Below the pieces are notes generated by a model. The model had not been told where the DNA came from. It searched no databases and worked only from the letters and a program-made list of their open reading frames with translations. This document shows positions 63,101 to 64,000 of a DNA stretch of 64,000 bases, in pieces. This DNA comes from Candidatus Altimarinota bacterium (GTDB taxonomy: Bacteria; Patescibacteriota; Gracilibacteria; UBA4473), in NCBI GenBank assembly GCA_021734785.1, contig JAIPIF010000003.1, forward strand, positions 79,201-143,200, written 5' to 3'. The stretch's first letter is position 1, and each line of letters begins with the position of its first letter. The position numbers and the translations under genes are program-made.

Positions 63101-64000
63101 AAAACTCACCACCTGCGCATCGATTCCCATCGGTGGGGGGATATCATCCCACTGAATATTTTGAGTGTACCCCTGAGACCACCCTGTGTTGAGATCGGTG
63201 TTTGTCACGACATTTGTGTCGCTGAAATACTGATTGACATTCCCCAGCTGATCGTACGCCGAAGCGTAAAAATAGTACGTGTCTCCCGCGTCCACGGAAT
63301 CCGTCCACGTCACCGTCGGCGTGGGATCCGTGCTCCAGCTGCTGACCGATGATCCCCCGAGACCCGTGGGGGCCGCTGGGGCAGAGGCGTCCGTGGCGGA
63401 GGTGTCGGTGGTGGTGTCGGTCGCCAGCAACGGAGTGACCCGAAAATCAGCAAATGTCCCTGAGGCAGCTCCCCAGAGATTGATTCTTTCGGGATTGTCC
63501 GTAGCCGTATGCTGCGTGTCCGTCGTGTCAATCAGTCGCTCTCCATCCACGATTACCTGATGCCGAGTTCCTTCGACGAGCAACTGCACATTGTATTTTG
63601 TCCCAGCGGTAAATGTGTGTGACGCCGTTCCATTTGTCAGTTGGGTGTACGAATTATTATTCCAGCGATACAGATCTACTGAGCCGGAACTAATCGCCAT
63701 TCGGTAGTGGTATCCATTCGAAGCTCTCCGGTACAAAATATCCACTGTGCCCGAGTCCCGAGACATGTTTGTCTCTAGGAGGAAGTCTCCGGACGTATTG
63801 CCACTGACGGGGGTTGCATTTTGCCAGGACCCAGAGACCGAAAGCTCTCCTCCCGATTCGGTACACGTCGCCGAACACGTCCACACCCCCGAATAACTCC
63901 CATCTTCAAAATCATCCGTAAATCCCCCCACGGGTGTGTACGTACCGGTTTCGCTCGCCGCCTGCGACACACCAAACCGCTCCACCCCCGACTGCATGTC
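40160..64000 (-). CDS. Giant modular surface protein (adhesin-like), N-terminal part beyond the right edge
   Basis: An open frame of at least 7,945 codons, still open at the right edge. The first visible residues (MQSGVERFGVSQAAS) repeat an internal motif, so this Met is not the true start. From N to C the visible part holds: a framework unit with a carbohydrate-binding cassette; Ig-like domains; Cys-rich modules (CTTDSHCDTAAGYHCS type); a DUF2341-like domain; FG-GAP/VCBS repeats (VGDIDGDGALEF, ADFTGDGKPDYI); more Ig and Cys-rich modules; three LamG domains; a fibrinogen-related domain; a Gly-rich region; and Ig-like domains ending in TWTLPRTCEIL...GGKITTSDTAGFKR. It is Thr/Ser/Asp/Gly-rich and poor in Lys, as expected for a secreted calcium-binding adhesin. 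No C-terminal sorting signal is obvious. Confidence 0.95.
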   Translation of the reverse strand, partial: DMQSGVERFGVSQAASETGTYTPVGGFTDDFEDGSYSGVWTCSATCTESGGELSVSGSWQNATPVSGNTSGDFLLETNMSRDSGTVDILYRRASNGYHYRMAISSGSVDLYRWNNNSYTQLTNGTASHTFTAGTKYNVQLLVEGTRHQVIVDGERLIDTTDTQHTATDNPERINLWGAASGTFADFRVTPLLATDTTTDTSATDASAPAAPTGLGGSSVSSWSTDPTPTVTWTDSVDAGDTYYFYASAYDQLGNVNQYFSDTNVVTNTDLNTGWSQGYTQNIQWDDIPPPMGIDAQVVSFENDDTSGNGYWYSYGDYAPQADNTTYTVSLWAKTDQTSNVRIRFYTADNGESDRYTSEFLTVNASEGWKLLVWDPFTTANPTDSDSLSFQYYDLYEGGYTRMWLAAPQMEPGTSPSFIENATVTTGLDGYATSWTQGATDISSPSKNLENAVQTATSSSLADANNWYFNILPVDNAGNWMTSTSTVHRGPFYIDTTGPVCTVSNGSGNPTGDDTPTLNLTLNDAGIGSSGAQMRFSCDNATWTTWESYTTPKTTFDINSGSNGCPTADGSRTVYVQCRDSLANAGSSANTGSFALDTTPPVITITDNASGSWAQSDSIAATISDAGGNFNQSKWTYDADGTCPTSAGSYASAYISGSTLNVTSDHNDYICFYADDTLGWSQTQATTQLKVDVTAPTGGYVSNGSGSPQNYQNTTPIAITVERGTDALSGMSATNGDYLLEYRAATLSNESCGTYGSWTDTAVSETAAAKSYNYTGTNAKCYQFRYTVEDVAGNSATWTGTDATKIDTTNPTCGSWSPSSNQCVAGSSQTFTLSGSTDTLSGINDAGGSCAVTVSGNSCIDEISDNAGNSLNCTSPTATFDNAAPAVPAMNQPTTPTLSTSFSVTSGTVTDSGCDGNVEYQFCRNTSDSTTGCTASSWGASASASYSGMSAGNTYYFFVRSRDGLSNTSNWSSSVSVRVVQCLSDSDCTGDQYCDDGDNSGQPYVCENPTAATRGSTYISGGLLSSANDFGYVVSGVSPTSDFCVRYDVHDTEDANQYDINVGHTTRLTSTQYSGNNLRKNYVVEDLSTWASSTTVFEFEQMINGHTFYNVMFGWWRSEQGATDGSTSSTCCDTSTDCVDDYVVNSSDGCYTTGTLRNTGGGDGADTEECRSGTWYAQDSDSTACTNAGNSWNIGGEVDGTTCCEDDSGENNLTSTYELATMDAAADGSDACCAASNDCVDASTCYDTGTTHDADADGDSDVCDVGTWKDCTTDSHCDTAAGYHCSAGGDCVAWSTDMTVGTSRAVYDASEDVELRGNDSILDSGPWAYKLPFEVDAAAYDRTDYLISMPVDFTQLFTDMGTTGTMCDTCVRVVEYNPTTGQLTGQKPVRFLHPGPAYDAATNAKGRIDFVLDGTTTKNTTRNFFLFFDKTENGAKSAQPVAFDNTQVFYYPETDLDQDGEMEIVVADHNYGVEIIKWNGSSYQSVFRQAFDMGTYPGLAIADTDGNGIPNLIVSYYSNGYMWSFEYNPATQQYENVLGGSTGIIDSGGNPYNVTVGDLDGDGDVEIIDPGYGADRSFVFGWTGSAYALESNLDVADPSYWNSGVDYTSYERQIDNQMMASVGDIDGDGALEFVSQMYASSGRRNIWQYGGNGTYEHQEYEGGGGYNYWGSAMLDVDMDGLPELISSNASTDGPRVFEYDEETGVWTATETIDTGYDYQNVGGLADWDGDGYEEFITGNYDGRAHIFQYNPTTGAYEREWYSQDHGNFGLTATFGDVDGDGTIEAIYPDVGNIHIYDPSSGPTDATPEATITPGNSYYGYSYTDSLLISGMPDPQAHGVGAPVVTRGEAEAGMEVSVIENTSSETIDGYLDIAVQKDTAGWSTIATPVSDSSQSITAGATLDVSSVWSTAGSWNTAANTDGDYRIKMDLKDTAGGSILINQDDLTPMTATYEFTIDTTAPTISANTPALGAVVADPSLSEENTYDYTWKIDTNELAKCRFAPIASETWADMVPFDADFTTTHIHRVQLVDESSYDLYIKCRDQNDNESSEFHLYFTTEWDNRPTSGPANISTTLFDQTETVTLSGTCYDMDTTNATNDGMKECQFQGTQNGVAQNPADWQACTGTECACSCTVTAAGVGSAGCPDHAENGDWNYRLVCRDQANNSDSSSFDDDAMRASVSWGSSSQSGTPTVSAGSSTDLSYAKTVAVDNTAGNVRGAGWTRNYTETLDAGVDTWSVYEGTTCSGDVVQKEPFVAIFDQDGTVWTADMYGDGSFSTLQARGVLFMGSSDTFDGKIADFNNDGYYDIVSGGDSDLRIFGGAADGSLTSQYITSTDVMPGDEIRGFTVADFDNDGDYDIFGLSESETEEYFENTGSWNFTHSTLSLSGPAGTHPSGGDAADFDQDGNMDAIFAQYGYGTIIYFGNGDDTFDAPIQMDTDGWESHGIAAADFTGDGKPDYIKSTGSGGDYYLYTNDGTGTSFTRSGPIFDSGDYGGVGNADFDGDGDQDLFISHENNWGVTARIAWNDGVGGFTLKNFWVDRFYGLYPSANYSYAAAAPEYDPDIDTAEYGYADMAGNSVDFDVHAPEASSANQTLCYTWENSITASACTPIQDTSSTSIASGDDFQKCTVTVTNNADQSASVTLSDACASGAETAYTAIACGDQSLTVAGSGGQQSYTFKWKENAVVTQTVTQDDTRSDWCVAPGASPQERWSETVRVTDTDGISWTDVQYSSSIAGAGVSEVSITSGCDVVGTLPTAGGAYTGLATVSASSSKDCVLTWDRDCTVESEGSSLTDPCCCASTCNDTDTAYTSSTFGSCTDKYCDTTGGCQSETALTDSCAAIRSGGTFTSYTTSGGTCGANAIQLDSDQTACTLCTSASAWNDGGWNLGGEVSATTCCGDDASEYSLDSGYDSTVDNTSQNASPAATDACCDTSSDCVNGNSCYATGTVSVDVNGNQDNDFCNSGTWYDCSTVAQCDPVGEYAYTESTNACGSTSECTSACTTNDCIYKRNDGWGDCDNNSGCVSGNCVQDTTGVQPTSTACDQVDGAICGEGSPTYDICLSTSGCMFDSDYDGDLSDCGGAEGGNCSVANGSTSADVDNDGDNDLCDAGTWKDCSSDSHCQSGEYCESNDCVSLSAPSLDSVTVSTEKPLNSELGKITISWSGNPPSGYFYNLEELSPTNQQIYYGSSTSYTYDDISDDQRYCFRVRLQNAQTSPTNTSGWSSTVCDITSDRTGPDSPDVTATADNANDEVDLSLSAGDDDLLLYMPFEEGSGSTAYDWSANDNDGTGTGVSYTTGATGNGGAVTFGGDGDIIESNAYTYSFGTEMTLSGWFKMAGSGTGSPRILEISKLGDADSHCLAVDSNGSLRGWAECATGTRVAEADDSTTYNDGQWHHMVYVYSSPNATLYVDGVATATASGSCADLDDGPYLTVGAVSDVSGYYNHGDHAFQGDVDEIRVYDRALTETEVTDLMQSGLERFGVSQAASASGTYVPLGGVYDDFSDGDYSGWTYQNPGTSTFSVIGGVLTQSDVTEYANLVEDSQTFTDFLYEGNLRWNSATTHIRVLFRYTDENNYYSFTLRPNYADARIDRRVSGNYLQIGSYESLSSSQGTDDVWHRVTVVVQGNNIKAYVDDILVMERTDASLSSGKFGLSPFDGIAEFDNVKVTPLLTTDTTSDTTATDDTAPAAPTGLGGDATSTWSTDTTPTVTWTDSVDAGDDYFFFVNAYDQLGNVSPLQMSFDSTFAPFTQRNLGEDSSPKIVTSEKYAGAGSLYFKGVSDGAEVYTPYIPVTEGSTVQVRVWSKGSGIVLGSSSYHKAYAVGRWYKDGFVTMANGEGGFSGFPDISIGLGVGTWDWRETIYTWTVPTGAKWWRAYLGIVSTGTGELWIDDMRVSTLDSATVTTGLDGYATSWTQGETDISSPSKNLENAVQTATSSSLADANNWYFNILPVDNAGNWLSSTSTVHRGPYQIDATDPTVAVDAVASWVEGTVALGAALTDATSGLSDGACEISIYTSTPSYSGTGVTDDYSAGATSGNCDYSWDTTGSSSGTTYTINFRASDQAGNTATDTSPATTVVCNDKDFASCETACTDTYGAGTFFAGKCCGDDAIADDWENAGTDNAVCVNGEVVADEATDSSGQYLNVDGHIYGCGDSLGGVADSDASCVRRLTVYCDGFGTGSDTWKAQVANGQVPDDCNGTADTDPYGEGHPTPYDAATCEFDEVYNDGNGSGNQDVGWRCTQYAGPYAADCSLSQSGTDLTLYVEVADEADNYDSGGYLVRVGDYDVITNSSHVDDTSYPGTMLYNPEGQSYSGVDANEGTYGDFFSETVPWASLDNPISEEKTYYFEVGLEESTSAANFPVGEDPNSNEGSCTTSATLCVPTGYVATADSDCCPLGAVTGTYPGKDDDGGACVACSAEVQTAGGTGDGLCESKCGAATQCDEQTAGQCADIATESTSWSQTAVADEKCDGSCGYSSCDQTCCTAAVATATVENQACSGTSCTGTCTAGNCEIKIDTGYGDCDADAVCASGNCWVNTVTPSISACDTTNGTICGTNDWDMCVPSGGCQVDGSTYVSSGNISTDLDSDGDNDFCDSGTWKDCSTDAQCPLGSYCDGTGECTGLTEPTGLTVTVQTDKSLNSELGKLSISWSDNAPVNYEYKLEEISPTAQQIYYGDPALYTYDDISADQRYCFRVRIQDTESSPAHYSSWSTTACAITADRIGPDSPVFTTPLPRSCSEILAKGNSTGDGLYTIDPLGTGSGFQAYCDMTTDGGGWTLVWSNTRDTAGTASSGFTWDQSLYTTSSVNGTLGTDLTAFDQFLGLAQWETLGDELRIDWAPETSATAQQRMYADFSFDEANNYTLQLSNPDQKLDVVGSGLPGLYSTHNNRPFTTIDADNDSHSSANCASSYGNPWWYVACWSGNISGYNVDDGAYWTGASGSSTAQGNGWIYLRGAEPDAARIDWAEGDDDLVLYLPFEEGTGSVAYDWSQGDNDGTISGATYTTGDTGNGGAMSFNGTSDYIDCGNDSSLDIGTSDLTLSAWFKTSATSTSGIIGRTFSGSGHRYALFSNTSQGVGALIAETGHIGVWAGNSYFDNNWHFAAASYDRDGDLSLYIDGIFIDSVDISSLNGVDLQPQDNCAIGIYPDGTHSPANYFPGDIDEVRIYSRALTQQEIIDDMQSGVPEFLPSHSTSASGTYAHTRSRLSCSEIGDFENSQGSAEVCGESDAASLGGSCSGAVTYAEAVDFCEAAGARLCTLEEMSNQETDSTGCGYDAEQIWTLSPCDTDSYWTQTGDKNGYGTNIQCTAASTSSGFYARCCADVDTSSSHTALVDTSAADTSAPAAPTGLGGSAVSTWSTDDTPTVTWTDAVDAGDTYYFFVNAYDQLGNISNMVEHGGFEDAVDHSSGSFGTYSFDNTESYSGSYSLKVIDSVEYEMHPDYNQFEPGGTYRLSAWIKEEATVSGCDQYLHSRWYFADATNVTTTGGDVPSDGEWHQASVSITLPSSRGAITNYNLYLGYDQSCIGTRWIDDVRIERVTSDTVTTGLDGYAISWTQGATDITSPTKNVEDQIETLTSSSLADANNWYLNILPVDNAGNWLSSASTVHRGPFQIDTTSPSVTVDGVASWVSGTVSLGASVSDATAGFTDGSCEVAVYESSASWSGTGVTDDFSAGATSGNCDYSWDTTTATDGTTYNINFRVSDQASNTAADVTPETTIVCNDQDTGSCQPACEATYGANAYFAGQCCGDDGVDDDWGNVGAGNPVCINGNVVADEATDPTGQFLNIDGAIFGCSASLGGIATNDSGCVRRVGLYCDSDGSSNIWKTQIATGQTPDDCDGAASEDPYGEGHPTPNDGASCESQAVFFDAGNGTSNQDVAWKCLTSQGPYLATCSMSQSGATITVNVEVADEAQASTDGGHAIRIGDYDTVTNTSHFTDGTYPGTIYYNPGRQSYSGIDTNEGTYGDYFEDSVTWATLDTAITEEKTYYLEVGAEESAGADYTAGEDPNDNEGSCNASATFCVPTGYVATADSDCCPLGAVTGTYPGKDDDGGACVSCNAEVQTAGGTGDGLCESKCGAATQCDEQTAGQCADLTAETTSWTQSAVADEKCGSDCGYSSCDQTCCTAAVGGTVLEGGPTCTTSSCTGTCTSGNCEIKLSNGYGDCDANAVCSSGNCFQNPATPSWSACDTSTGNICGAAGTDLCMPTGACQTDISVGSYVSDGDTSTDLDSDGDNDFCDAGVWKDCETDAQCQGDQYCDATGDCAGLAAPTNLQVTAQTDQSLNSETGKISLSWAGALTAGYEYLLETTAPTSASVYTGSTASYTHTSLADNQRYCYRVRKQDAGAAHTSAWSSTVCDITEDRTGPPTSDVTATADNANDEVDLSLSAGDSDLVLYLPFEEGSGSTAYDWSSSDNDGTISGATFVDGKAGNGGAMSFNGTSDYISIADDTSQDITGDVTISAWAKPVSGTMNGFILGKHVDANNDYILGYRQDLGFFIQKRDAGMGYQAKSGAVTTDTWHHVSVTYTSTTNDVKVYVDGIDETIASTGIAGYNTDDELVLGRRARGGSSDIYFDGDIDEVRVYSRALTQTEIIDDMQSGRLEHEISRADSAGGTYEKLPLYTPGTGVDGSLTVSTADTVVNDSTYLTQDVAAGSLTLPVANGSAFDTGDEVLLIQMQEGDSDCTAGMYEFRHVASVDGNTLTLRGGTRNQYCYFDPEITNPVTGENPPAGDHTASVAQVVRVPNYTDVTVQSGASIVADHWNGAQGGIVAFRATGDVDIQGEVSAYGRGFRGGAVFNPGNVDDGGQGEGITGWGKQGETAVCDDRYLANGIGGGGSATPVNDGGDGAAGGGHATSGQDCQTGNTQCSNPLGGGTVGSSSLEKMFFGGGGGGGSDSDDSGCDQGLFDGLDSTYYCQRGGHGGGIVFIAADTISNANVNANGHSTDPVYDGGPGGGAGGTVWLQASNITVDTLSAAGGPSVCDNKSLGDDCGGAGGDGRVRLDYTSLGGSVSTPAVGYEGKLNQLGVSYADAGATDDTAPAAPTGLGGDATSTWSTDTTPTVSFTDSVDAGDDYFFFVSAYDQLGNVSNMLANGSFENGESSWSVHSPYDPATDEVKRGAFSLKGIHDGTIEKPYALQDVTVEVGKMYRVSGWIKSDLTAGNHYITTEGAFAGLVETNITGTTDWTYVEKTGTATTTNLRVLVYPHNYPNGSTWTDDIRVEEVDSTTVTTGLDGYATSWTQGVSDISSPSKNLENSLETITSSALADGNNWYLNILPVDNAGNWAAATATVHRGPYQIDTTGPAGGSVTHTDGYQSTADISVVVDPGADAGAGLSSTAGDYLLEYRSATLSAGSCGSFGSWTDTAVSETAAATEYTFTGTSGNCYQFRYTVADALGTTSTFTSSDTTKLDTGVPDIVALDAGPDSSDRTELISDAWFRRNVSGSYPDTGGDDQISFSWTDPASGSNDTFYYELNASATADSIDGTESSTSNPYVDNITVAEGTSYFHVRPKTGAGVWGTERVFILKYDKTNPTYNAVSLSGCTYINGSDCWVTAGQTFYVSLTHTDAISGTTTQYLEFTKDNANVGGWDGSDNIKSSANSLNVGYGNVFTSYTENPSVQDDAHLDIQEAVCDTVGGCGAPATAATGKWKVVTGSGTSAEYGVTAYMYDRVANGSGYSQTGEWVKIDNDDPTVTDDYLHDGVWVGTEQTITLTPGDGTGSGVASTKYCWGAACDPASGTAGTTISVTTNTDDTLRYKTWDNVGRVSTLGSIDVKVDLDGAPEIVAVDAGASLSDRTSLTSATWFQYPATGLDDQISFSWTDPESTSDDTFFYELNTTSTPTITGTESSVTTPYVDGISITDGVAYFHVRPQNGMGTWGTEYIFTINYNRCAPPASGDWTLPRTCEILDQNYSVPGDIIIDDSVILKLQGTTKLHFDGTPPQRIRIRSGGKITTSDTAGFKR
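42145..42945 (-). repeat. Framework unit 4 with a CBM4/9-like cassette
   Basis: Same framework. The cassette (about 42370-42780) begins MLANGSFENGESSWSVHS and ends WTDDIRVEEV, again CBM4/9-like and different from unit 3. Confidence 0.85.
42955..44150 (-). other. Gly-rich beta-helix-like region of the giant protein
   Basis: A hydrophobic-patterned part (SLTLPVANGSAFDTGDEVLLIQM...) is followed by long Gly-rich runs (GGGHATSGQ, FFGGGGGGGSDSDDSG, GGPGGGAGGTVWL). This composition fits a beta-helix or Gly-rich filament. It sits at the same framework position that elsewhere holds other domains. Confidence 0.7.
44255..44880 (-). other. LamG-type domain of the giant protein (copy c)
   Basis: LVLYLPFEEGSGSTAYDWS to GDIDEVRVYSRALTQTEI, with its own interior sequence. 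Confidence 0.85.
44935..47180 (-). repeat. Large module B, copy 2
   Basis: About 2.2 kb, same order and largely the same wording as copy 1 (VTVDGVASWVSGTVSLG..., QCCGDDGVDDDWGNVG, CVPTGYVATADSDCCPLG, TAQTDQSLNSETGKISLSW). Long runs look identical at DNA level. Confidence 0.85.
47185..48010 (-). repeat. Framework unit 3 with a CBM4/9-like cassette
   Basis: Same framework. The cassette (about 47412-47850) begins MVEHGGFEDAVDHSSGSF and ends WIDDVRIERV, the typical start and end of CBM4/9-type carbohydrate-binding jelly rolls. Confidence 0.85.
48500..49110 (-). other. LamG-type domain of the giant protein (copy b)
   Basis: LVLYLPFEEGTGSVAYDWS to GDIDEVRIYSRALTQQEI. The interior is AT-rich and differs from copies a and c, while both edges are nearly identical to theirs. 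Confidence 0.85.
49165..49825 (-). other. Fibrinogen-related domain of the giant protein
   Basis: SCSEILAKGNSTGDGLYTID and AYCDMTTDGGGWTLVW are the FReD start. FTTIDADNDSHSSANCA and YGNPWWYVACWSGNISG match the calcium site and the C-terminal Cys/Trp cluster of FReDs. The whole domain is present, followed directly by a LamG. Confidence 0.85.
49860..52095 (-). repeat. Large module B, copy 1 (Ig-like, Cys-rich, FN3)
   Basis: About 2.2 kb from VAVDAVASWVEGTVALG to a FN3 domain (TVQTDKSLNSELGKLSISW...). Includes Cys-rich stretches such as KCCGDDAIADDWENAG and CVPTGYVATADSDCCPLG. It is highly similar to the copy at 44935-47180. Confidence 0.85.
52100..52985 (-). repeat. Framework unit 2 with a different cassette
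   Basis: Same framework as unit 1 (APAAPTGLGGDATSTWST ... VHRGPYQID). The cassette between YDQLGNVS and VTTGLDGY (about 52325-52810) is unrelated to that of unit 1 and has lower G+C than the framework. Confidence 0.85.
53610..54210 (-). other. LamG-type domain of the giant protein (copy a)
   Basis: Starts LLLYMPFEEGSGSTAYDWS and ends GDVDEIRVYDRALTETEV, the standard concanavalin-A-like LamG_3 layout. These domains bind glycans or proteins, often with calcium. Confidence 0.85.
56390..57250 (-). other. Second FG-GAP/VCBS repeat block
   Basis: Repeats with IADFNNDGYYDI, VADFDNDGDYDI, AADFDQDGNMDA, AADFTGDGKPDY and NADFDGDGDQDL, each with an Asp-rich calcium loop. Probably a second propeller. 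Confidence 0.8.
58520..60060 (-). other. DUF2341-like domain and first FG-GAP/VCBS repeat block
   Basis: WAYKLPFEVDAAAYDRTDYLISMPVDF opens a DUF2341-like domain. It is followed by repeats with calcium-binding DxDxDG loops: ETDLDQDGEMEI, VGDLDGDGDVEI, VGDIDGDGALEF, MLDVDMDGLPEL, FGDVDGDGTIEA. These form a beta-propeller-like block. Confidence 0.8.
62520..63405 (-). repeat. Framework unit 1 (Ig/FN3-like) with cassette
   Basis: Begins APAAPTGLGGSSVSSWST and ends VHRGPFYIDTTGP. The framework is interrupted after YDQLGNVN by a jelly-roll-like cassette (about 62745-63235) and resumes at VTTGLDGYATSWTQG. The framework sequence recurs almost unchanged at 52100, 47185 and 42145. Confidence 0.85.

Noticed and set aside
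40160..64000. Diversity-generating retroelement target
   Set aside because: No reverse transcriptase gene or template/variable repeat pair with adenine-specific changes is visible in the window. Variation is by whole-domain cassettes.
1..64000. UGA recoded as glycine (Gracilibacteria-type code)
   Set aside because: TGA terminates recR and the 6557-8752 gene at the expected places, and full-length housekeeping proteins contain no in-frame TGA.

Overview
The window looks like part of a Candidate Phyla Radiation (Patescibacteria) genome, most likely Peregrinibacteria or a close relative. The grounds are gene style, not a database match: many orphan membrane and secreted proteins, S-layer and peptidoglycan-binding proteins, a eukaryote/archaea-type glycyl-tRNA synthetase, a half-length carbamoyl-phosphate synthase, and a giant multidomain surface protein. 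UGA is read as stop (recR and the 6557-8752 gene both end in TGA), so the UGA=Gly code of Gracilibacteria/Absconditabacteria is not used. There are no rRNA genes, CRISPR arrays or phage genes.

Layout. 0-5 kb: a secreted fasciclin-domain protein cut by the left edge, a LOG-family protein, glycyl-tRNA synthetase, a conserved-looking orphan and tRNA-Asp. 5-9.3 kb: a leftward cluster of a YtxH-like protein, a membrane protein with six Cys-rich repeats, and a sugar-nucleotide epimerase. 9.4-15 kb: a PurE-like protein with hisS, recR, a leftward PsiE-like/glycosyltransferase/orphan cluster, an alkylguanine transferase domain, and a probable unassigned structured RNA with its own promoter and terminator. 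15-20 kb: leuS and an upstream membrane protein. 20-26.6 kb: lipoprotein, 3D/peptidoglycan-binding protein, SLH protein, DHH phosphoesterase and SemiSWEET. 26.6-27.3 kb: two tRNA-Leu genes embedded in palindromic repeats. 27.4-40 kb: MscS channel, CarB C-terminal half, divergent Lgt-like protein, pyrG, ruvB, signal peptidase I and two secreted proteins. 40.2-64 kb: one leftward open frame of at least 7,945 codons, still open at the right edge.

Most striking points. (1) The LeuRS carries an in-frame domain of about 200 residues inside a beta-hairpin of its CP1 editing domain. It reads as an IS200/RAYT-type HUH transposase with both histidines and the tyrosine in place, and it is itself interrupted by a 45-bp in-frame double palindrome bounded by a TTAAC direct repeat. 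(2) The giant surface protein is built from a framework repeated at DNA level, with different binding domains at equivalent positions: carbohydrate-binding jelly rolls, LamG, a fibrinogen-related domain and a glycine-rich region. (3) An unassigned RNA of about 250 nt lies between the alkyltransferase gene and leuS. (4) Palindromes of the TCCCGnnnnCGGGA type cluster around the tRNA-Leu genes.

Promoters are easy to read: a TTGnnn box, 16-18 bp, then TACAAT, often with an upstream TGG. Several sit so close to the start codon that the mRNAs should be leaderless or nearly so. The extracytoplasmic genes (signal peptidase, SLH, fasciclin, peptidoglycan-binding and lipoprotein genes, the giant adhesin) suggest an organism that invests heavily in its surface and in contact with a host or particle.
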